Of a DNA stretch of 64,000 nt, positions 59,288 to 64,000 are shown piece by piece. Every line of letters starts with the position of its first letter. Within the stretch, counting starts at the first letter, position 1. The notes below the pieces were generated by a model. That model was not told where the DNA came from, did no database searches, and saw only the letters and a list, made by a program, of their open reading frames with translations. This DNA comes from Catenulispora sp. EB89. Its GTDB lineage: Bacteria; Actinomycetota; Actinomycetes; Streptomycetales; Catenulisporaceae. A program made the translations under genes and the position numbers. Location of the stretch: the NCBI RefSeq assembly GCF_041261445.1, contig NZ_JBGCCU010000041.1:27333-91332 (forward strand). The letters run 5' to 3'.

Positions 59288-60931
59288 ATGTCCGCAGAAG
59301 AGACCGTCGCCTCCGAAGTCGGCCAGACCCTGCGCGAAGCCGGCGCCGATGTGGTCTTCGGCGTGGTCGGCAGCGGCAACTTCCACGTCACCAACGCCCT
59401 GGTCAGTGCCGGCGCGCGCTTCGTCGCCGCGCGGCACGAGGGGGGTGCGGCCACGATGGCCGACGCCTACGCGCGCGCCAGTGGCCGGCTCGGGGTGCTC
59501 TCCGTGCACCAGGGGCCCGGGCTCACCAACGCCATGACTGGTATCGCCGAAGCGGCCAAGAGTCGCACGCCGCTGGTCGTGCTGGCCGCCGAGGCCACGT
59601 CGCGGCTGTCGAACTTCTGGGTCGACCAGAACGCGCTCGCGCGGGCCGTCGGCGCGCTGCCGCGCCGCGTCAACAGCGCCAGGTCGGCACGGGCCGACAC
59701 GCTCACCGCGGTCGCCACCGCACAGTCCGAGCGCCGGACCGTCATCCTCAACCTGCCGCTGGACGTGCAGCAGCAGCGCGTCGAGGCCGGCAATCGCTTC
59801 GGCCTGCTGGCCGGCGGGAGCACGGTGCACCCGCGCGAGGACGACATCTCGGCCCTCGCCGCGCTGATGGAGGAGGCCGACCGGCCGGTGTTCATCGCCG
59901 GGCGCGGCGCGCGGCTGGCGGACGCCGGCGAGGCCATCGCCACCCTGGCCGAGCGGGCCGGCGCGCTGCTGGCCACATCGGCGGCGGCCCGCGGACTGTT
60001 CCGCGGCGAGGCCTTCGACCTCGACGTCAGCGGCGGCTTCGCCACACCGCTGGCCGCGGACCTGATCCGGTCTGCGGACCTCATCGTCGGCTGGGGCTGC
60101 GGCCTGAACATGTGGACGCTGCGCCACGGCACGCTCATCGCCCCCGACGCCAAGGTCGCGCAGGTGGATACGGAGCAGGACGCGCTGGGGCGGCATCGGC
60201 GCGTGGATCTGGGGGTGATCGGCGATGCTGCTGATACGGCGCGCCAGGTCGCGGATCGGGTGCCGGCCAAGCGCGGGTACCGGTCGCAGGAGATCGCCGA
60301 CCTGGTGCAGACCGAGGGGCGCTGGCCGCTGATCCCGTTCACGGACCGCTCCACGGCTGACCGGATCGACCCGCGCATGCTTTCGGCGGAACTCAACGCT
60401 CTGATTCCCGCCGAGCGCACGGTGGCGGTGGACTCCGGGAACTTCATGGGGTATCCGGTGATGTATCTGGACGTGCCGGATGCCGAGGGGCTGGTGTTCA
60501 CACAGGCGTACCAGTCCATCGGCCTGGGTCTCGCGACGGCGATCGGGGCCGCGCTGGCACGCCCGGACCGCCTGACGGTCGCCGCGCTGGGAGACGGCGG
60601 CGCGCTGATGTCGATTACGGAGCTGGAGACGGCGGTACGCGAGCAGCTGGGGCTGCTGATCGTGGTCTACAACGACGCGGCGTACGGGGCCGAGGTCCAC
60701 CACTTCGGACCGCACGGCGACGACCTGGGCACCGTCACCTTCCCCGACACCGACATCGCCGCGATCGCGCGGGGGTTCGGGTGCGAGGCGGCGACCGTTC
60801 GTACGCCGGCGGATTTGAAGGTGCTGGCGCCTTGGCTGGCCGGACCGCGGGACCGGCCGTTGTTGCTTGATGCGAAGGTGGCTGCGGACCAGGCTTCTTG
60901 GTGGTTGGAGGAGGCTTTTCGGGGGCACTGA
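59288..60931 (+). CDS. Thiamine-diphosphate-dependent enzyme, acetolactate synthase/benzoylformate decarboxylase group
   Basis: 547 residues; ATG 5 bases after CGGAGGA. The three-domain layout of the ThDP decarboxylase family is complete: the N-terminal catalytic Glu in 'RHEGGAATMADAYAR' with 'HQGPGLTNAMTGI'; a central Rossmann-like domain ('PVFIAGRGA', 'DLIVGWGCGLN'); and a C-terminal ThDP/Mg site 'GDGGALMSITELETAV' to 'IVVYNDAAYG' (GDG...N). It probably decarboxylates a 2-oxo acid or joins two of them. No small regulatory subunit or branched-chain genes lie nearby, so a catabolic or accessory role is more likely than isoleucine/valine synthesis. Confidence 0.88.
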   Translation: MSAEETVASEVGQTLREAGADVVFGVVGSGNFHVTNALVSAGARFVAARHEGGAATMADAYARASGRLGVLSVHQGPGLTNAMTGIAEAAKSRTPLVVLAAEATSRLSNFWVDQNALARAVGALPRRVNSARSARADTLTAVATAQSERRTVILNLPLDVQQQRVEAGNRFGLLAGGSTVHPREDDISALAALMEEADRPVFIAGRGARLADAGEAIATLAERAGALLATSAAARGLFRGEAFDLDVSGGFATPLAADLIRSADLIVGWGCGLNMWTLRHGTLIAPDAKVAQVDTEQDALGRHRRVDLGVIGDAADTARQVADRVPAKRGYRSQEIADLVQTEGRWPLIPFTDRSTADRIDPRMLSAELNALIPAERTVAVDSGNFMGYPVMYLDVPDAEGLVFTQAYQSIGLGLATAIGAALARPDRLTVAALGDGGALMSITELETAVREQLGLLIVVYNDAAYGAEVHHFGPHGDDLGTVTFPDTDIAAIARGFGCEAATVRTPADLKVLAPWLAGPRDRPLLLDAKVAADQASWWLEEAFRGH

Positions 60932-61065
60932 GGGGGCTGGTGCATCAGGCCACTGAGCTGCCTGGGTGCGGTTGGGGTGTGGGTTTTACAGGCGATTTTT
61001 ACGGCTTCGCCTAAGGTTTGGTGACCTCGCTGGGGGACGCAGTTCGGTTGTGCGGGGCGGGGTTG

Positions 61066-61480
61066 CGCTGGCGGCTGGCGGTTTTCGCGTGCACGACCGC
61101 GCGGTGGTTCAGGTCTTTGTGGCAATGCGCTGGCGGTCGGCGGTGGCGGTGTCAGTGGTGCGTGCTATATCTACGTATAAGGGGCGATAATGTCCTAACA
61201 AAATGCCGCCACGTCGACCCGCACAACAGGGCTGCGCTGGCGGCCAGCGGTTTTCGCGGACATGACCGCGCGATGGTCCGACTCGCGCTGCGGTGCTTTG
61301 GCGGCTGGTGGTTTTCGCGGGCACGACCCGGCACAGGTCCGAGTCGCTGCGCGCGTTTGGTCTGGCGGCCGCCGGTTTTCGTGGGCACGACCGCGCACCG
61401 GTTCAGGTCTGTGCGGCGGTGCGTTGGCGGCTGGCGGTTTTCGCGTCCACGACCACGCACAGGTCCGAGTCACTGCGCAC
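61066..61480. repeat. Degenerate ~62-bp direct repeat array, four adjacent copies plus one outlier
   Basis: Copies begin near 61234, 61296, 61358 and 61422, with an outlier at 61066-61115. Each has a core like TGGCGGCTGGCGGTTTTCGC, then GGGCACGACCGCGCACAGG and GTCCGAGTC or TTCAGGTCT. The adjacent copies are 62-64 bp apart. Homology covers the whole unit without unique spacers, so it is a tandem array, not CRISPR. Confidence 0.85.
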
Positions 61481-61662
61481 ACGTCATGTGGGCGGCTGCC
61501 GGCCGCGTTTGGTGGGCACCTCGAGGCCTCCGGCGGGCGCTCTACAGCGAGGGGGTGACCCGCGCGACCTCCTCCAGGCGGCGGCCCGCGACTGTTCGGC
61601 TTGCCATCACGCTGTTGCCTGCGCCGCGCTGCCTGCCGGCGGTGTTGCTTGTGGTCGCCGAG

Positions 61663-61820
61663 GTTCTGGGTCCCTCACCGCGTCGTCGCCGTAAACGGAA
61701 CCAGTCCGGTCCGGCGGTATCAAGCCGCACCCCTGCTGCTGTGGTGCAGTCGCGCCCGGCTTGACACCACCGGCCCGGCCAGGTTGGCTTCGCCCGCCGA
61801 CGCGGCGAGGGACCCAGAAC
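61663..61820. repeat. Imperfect ~75-bp inverted repeat (large palindrome)
   Basis: The outer 24 bases of the arms (61663-61686 and 61797-61820) match at all but one position when one is reversed and complemented, starting GGTTCTGGGTCCCTC. An inner block (around 61707-61730 and 61751-61775, ending TCAAGCCG) pairs too. The short loop lies around 61740-61745. It could be a MITE-like element or a structured non-coding transcript; no clear target-site duplication is visible. Confidence 0.65.
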
Positions 61821-61902
61821 CAACACCCCACATGGTCCTTCGGACCCCCTCACCACACCACCGGCCGCGCTGCCCCGTCACCAACCGAAGCCCAAAACCG
61901 CA

Positions 61903-61929
61903 GTCGGCGGTGGCTTCGCCACCGCCGAC
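61903..61929 (-). terminator. Terminator of the sugar ABC permease operon
   Basis: A perfect 12-bp stem GTCGGCGGTGGC / GCCACCGCCGAC with a 3-base loop, 18 bases behind the stop of the second permease on the minus strand. On that strand it is followed by a short TTTT. Confidence 0.75.
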
Positions 61930-61946
61930 CACCCGAGCTCCAGCCC

Positions 61947-62900
61947 CTACTTCAACGTCCCCGCCGTCAACCCCGCCTGCACCTGCCGTTGGAAGGACAG
62001 GTACACCGCCATCACCGGCAGCATCGCGATCGTCATCCCTGCGAACAGCGCCGGGAAGTCTCCGCTGTACCCCTGCGCCACCATCAGCGACACCAGGCCC
62101 TGCGACAGCATGTAGTGCGGTGCCTCGCCGTGCTGCGACTGCATCAGCACCACCGGCAGCAGGTACTGGTTCCACTGGCCCAGGATGTTGAAGATGCCCA
62201 CGCTGATCAGGCCTGGCTTGGCCATCGGGAGCATCACCTGGAAGAAGGCCCGGGTGTGTGACGCGCCGTCGATCAGCGCCGCCTCGTACACGGCCGAGGG
62301 CAGTGTGCGGAAGAACGCGTGCAGGAAGAACACTGTGAACGGCATCGAGAACGCGACGTACACCAGGATCAGTCCCTGGTACGTGTTCAGCATGTGGAGC
62401 TTGCTCACCTGGAAGAACAGTGGCACCAGCGCCAGGTACACCGGTAGCATCACGCCGCTGACGAACAGGTAGTAGATGAAGCGGTTGCCGCGGAACTCGA
62501 ACCGTGCCAGTACGTACGCCGCCATTGCGCCGAACAGCATCGTCAGGGACACCGAGAACACCAGCACGATGACCGTGTCCTTCAGATACGTGCTGATTCC
62601 GGTGTGCCAGGCGCGGGAGAACGCGTCGAACGACCAGTGGTGCGGCCAGGACCATGCGCTGCCGTTGAGTTCGCTGGTGTTCTTGAACGCTCCGAGTACC
62701 ACCCACAGCACCGGGCCAACGACCATGATCCCCCAGATGACCATGAATCCGGTGCCGAACACGTTCAGGGTCGCGCCGGACTCGCCGAAGCGCCGGGTGC
62801 GCTCCGTGCCGGCGCCGCTGCTGCCGGGCTTTGCGCTCGGCGTCCCCGGGGTGCCCGATGCCGGGCTCGCTGGCGGGGTCTGCGTCATATCGGCTGCCAT
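61947..62900 (-). CDS. Carbohydrate ABC transporter permease, MalG/UgpE type
   Basis: 317 residues with six predicted membrane segments after a Pro/Ser-rich cytoplasmic N-terminus of about 45 residues. The EAA loop that docks the ATPase is clear ('YEAALIDGASHTRAFFQVML' then PMAKPGL). The length and the end on a short 'VQAGLTAGTLK' tail are typical of the MalG side of CUT1 sugar importers. It follows the partner permease by 19 bases. The solute-binding protein and ATPase are not in the window; CUT1 systems often use a shared ATPase encoded elsewhere. Confidence 0.93.
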   Translation of the reverse strand: MAADMTQTPPASPASGTPGTPSAKPGSSGAGTERTRRFGESGATLNVFGTGFMVIWGIMVVGPVLWVVLGAFKNTSELNGSAWSWPHHWSFDAFSRAWHTGISTYLKDTVIVLVFSVSLTMLFGAMAAYVLARFEFRGNRFIYYLFVSGVMLPVYLALVPLFFQVSKLHMLNTYQGLILVYVAFSMPFTVFFLHAFFRTLPSAVYEAALIDGASHTRAFFQVMLPMAKPGLISVGIFNILGQWNQYLLPVVLMQSQHGEAPHYMLSQGLVSLMVAQGYSGDFPALFAGMTIAMLPVMAVYLSFQRQVQAGLTAGTLK

Positions 62901-62919
62901 GTCGTCTTTTCCTCCGCGC

Positions 62920-63867
62920 TCAGTACTCGAGGCGCTCGCGGCGCGTGGCGCGCAGGACGACGAGCGAAAGGATGAGGGTGATGAAGAAGATGACGACGCC
63001 CATCGCGCAGGCGTACCCGGCCTTGCCCAGTACCTGGAAGTTGCGCATCAGGTACGTCGCCAGGACCTCGCCGTGCTCGTCCGGGCCGCCGCCGAAGCTG
63101 GAGCCCGGGGTCAGGGTGGCCACCAGGGCGAAGGCGTCCATCGCGGCGACTGCCAGGTAGACCCAGGCGGTCTGCACTGAGTCCCACAGCAGGGGCATCG
63201 TGACCTTGAAGTAGGTCTGGGTGCGTCCGGCGCCGTCCAGCAGGGCCGCCTCGTAGTAGTCCCGGGGGATTTGCTGCATCGCTGCCGAGAACAGCACCAG
63301 GTAGAAGCCGACCCACTGCCAGACCAGGATGAACATGATGCACCAGAGCACGAACGTGGGGGAGTTCAGGAACTCCCAGGGGTGGTTCGCGTCTGTCAGC
63401 CCGAGTTTGATGACGATGGCGTTGAACAGGCCGACGCTGTTGGACTCGTAGGCGGCCTGGAACAGGATCACGACGATCGCGACCGAGAGTACCTGCGGGA
63501 AGAAGAAGATGACCCGGAGGAAGGCCGAGCCTCGGATGCCCTTCACGCCGCCGAGACCGCCGCGGCGTCCGCCGACGTTCAGCATGAAGGCGAAGAACAT
63601 CGCCAGGATGATGGTGACCGTGGGGAACACGATCAGGATGATCATGTTGTGGCCCAGGGCCTTGAGGAAGATCGAGTCGTGGAACAGGTCCACGTAGTTC
63701 TTGAACCAGACCGTCTTGGTCGGCGGCGCGACGCCGCTCCACTCCGTCAGGGAGTAGCCGAAGGTCTCGATGTAGGGCCAGATGACGAAGGTCAGATAGA
63801 CCGCGAGCGGCCCCGCGAGGAACGAGGCGATGAACAGCCGCTCTCTGGTCTTCTTGCGCAGCCGCAT
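62920..63867 (-). CDS. Carbohydrate ABC transporter permease, MalF/UgpA type
   Basis: 315 residues with six predicted membrane segments. It begins with a basic 'MRLRKKTRERLF' and the first segment 'IASFLAGPLAVYLTFVIWPY'. The EAA loop is 'YYEAALLDGAGRTQTYFKVT' then MPLLWDSVQT. It pairs with the MalG-type permease behind it to form the membrane channel of a CUT1 sugar or glycoside importer. The gene for the solute-binding lipoprotein is expected just outside the window, upstream on the minus strand. Confidence 0.93.
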   Translation of the reverse strand: MRLRKKTRERLFIASFLAGPLAVYLTFVIWPYIETFGYSLTEWSGVAPPTKTVWFKNYVDLFHDSIFLKALGHNMIILIVFPTVTIILAMFFAFMLNVGGRRGGLGGVKGIRGSAFLRVIFFFPQVLSVAIVVILFQAAYESNSVGLFNAIVIKLGLTDANHPWEFLNSPTFVLWCIMFILVWQWVGFYLVLFSAAMQQIPRDYYEAALLDGAGRTQTYFKVTMPLLWDSVQTAWVYLAVAAMDAFALVATLTPGSSFGGGPDEHGEVLATYLMRNFQVLGKAGYACAMGVVIFFITLILSLVVLRATRRERLEY

Positions 63868-64000
63868 GGCGCGTGCTCCCGGGGAGGAAAGGGGAGGGTG
63901 GGACTGTGGCGGAGGGTGCGCCGTGGGCGCCGGACGGTGCCGGCGGGCCCGGCGGGGGGGGGGGCGGGGGGGGGCCGGAGGTGCAGGGGGGCCGCGTGAA
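63868..64000. other. Window end: upstream region of the ABC operon with long G runs
   Basis: The minus-strand ribosome-binding site of the first permease lies at about 63876-63888 (complement of CTCCCCGGGAGG-like sequence). From about 63953 the sequence contains G runs of ten or so bases with a single C between them. Such runs are often miscalled, so exact length here should not be trusted. Confidence 0.4.

Larger units (their letters stand above)
60932..61946. other. 1 kb gap rich in direct and inverted repeats, no supported gene
   Basis: Frames here are artefacts of repeat units and show no domain or ribosome-binding site. The gap contains the ~62-bp repeat array (61066-61480), a long imperfect inverted repeat (61663-61820) and the terminator of the ABC permease operon (61903-61929). 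It separates the ThDP gene (+) from convergent ABC transporter genes (-). Confidence 0.6.

Noticed and set aside
61066..61480. CRISPR array
   Set aside because: The repeats are degenerate over their whole length, have no conserved short repeat with unique spacers, and no cas genes are present.
61018..61764. 248-codon frame across the repeat region
   Set aside because: Its 'protein' is only the translation of the 62-bp repeat units; it has no ribosome-binding site and no domain.

Overview
The window is high-GC DNA from a filamentous actinomycete. GTG and TTG starts are common and the genes include DUF397 proteins, STAND/TPR proteins, Tat-exported enzymes and a PptT-like phosphopantetheinyl transferase. 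The genus cannot be fixed from the sequence alone.

Positions 1-42,250 are the right-hand part of a trans-AT polyketide/non-ribosomal peptide cluster, read entirely on the + strand. It opens with the end of an NRPS (condensation domain only). A tightly packed, probably single operon follows (659-40,487): PKS-A (KS-DH-KR-ACP, KS-DH-KR-ACP, KS-DH-KR-MT-ACP); a starter NRPS (formyltransferase-A-PCP); a PP-loop ATP pyrophosphatase; a KS-ACP protein; PKS-B (KS-KR-MT-ACP, C-A-PCP, KS-DH-KR-ACP, KS-ACP, KS); and a discrete acylhydrolase-AT-ER protein. Both A domains carry glycine-type pocket residues. Read in the order starter NRPS, KS-ACP, PKS-A, PKS-B, the domains predict a 3-hydroxy-2,2,4-trimethyl-10-(5-oxazolyl)deca-4,6,8-trienoyl unit joined to glycine. 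That is the left half of the oxazolomycin family and the acyl part of the inthomicins/phthoxazolins. No AT sits inside a module; two KS proteins keep decayed AT remnants. A metallophosphoesterase and a Sfp-type phosphopantetheinyl transferase (a PptH/PptT-like pair) close the block and would control carrier-protein activation.

Positions 42,690-49,840 form an accessory island, mostly on the - strand. Its core is an innate-immunity-like pair: a small Bell/HeLo-like putative membrane effector ending in a RHIM/PP-like amyloid motif, followed after 24 bases by a STAND NTPase-TPR receptor that starts with the same motif. A second STAND receptor carries the motif too. A ComF-like phosphoribosyltransferase lies between the two receptors. 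Two DUF397 genes each carry a short tandem repeat near the 5' end and share an upstream sequence block; one of them seems to lack a usable start.

Positions 49,835-52,930 are decaying DNA: a SARP/BTAD remnant, a frameshifted and internally deleted ECF sigma factor, and a phosphotriesterase-family pseudogene. Positions 52,930-64,000 are ordinary chromosomal genes: a Tat-exported PAF-acetylhydrolase-like lipase, a divergent NmrA-like oxidoreductase/HxlR regulator pair, a secreted guanyl-type ribonuclease, a CHAD protein with an exported peptidase-like lipoprotein, a cyclase/formamidase, a ThDP enzyme, a 1 kb repeat-rich gap, and two sugar ABC permeases whose operon continues beyond the window.
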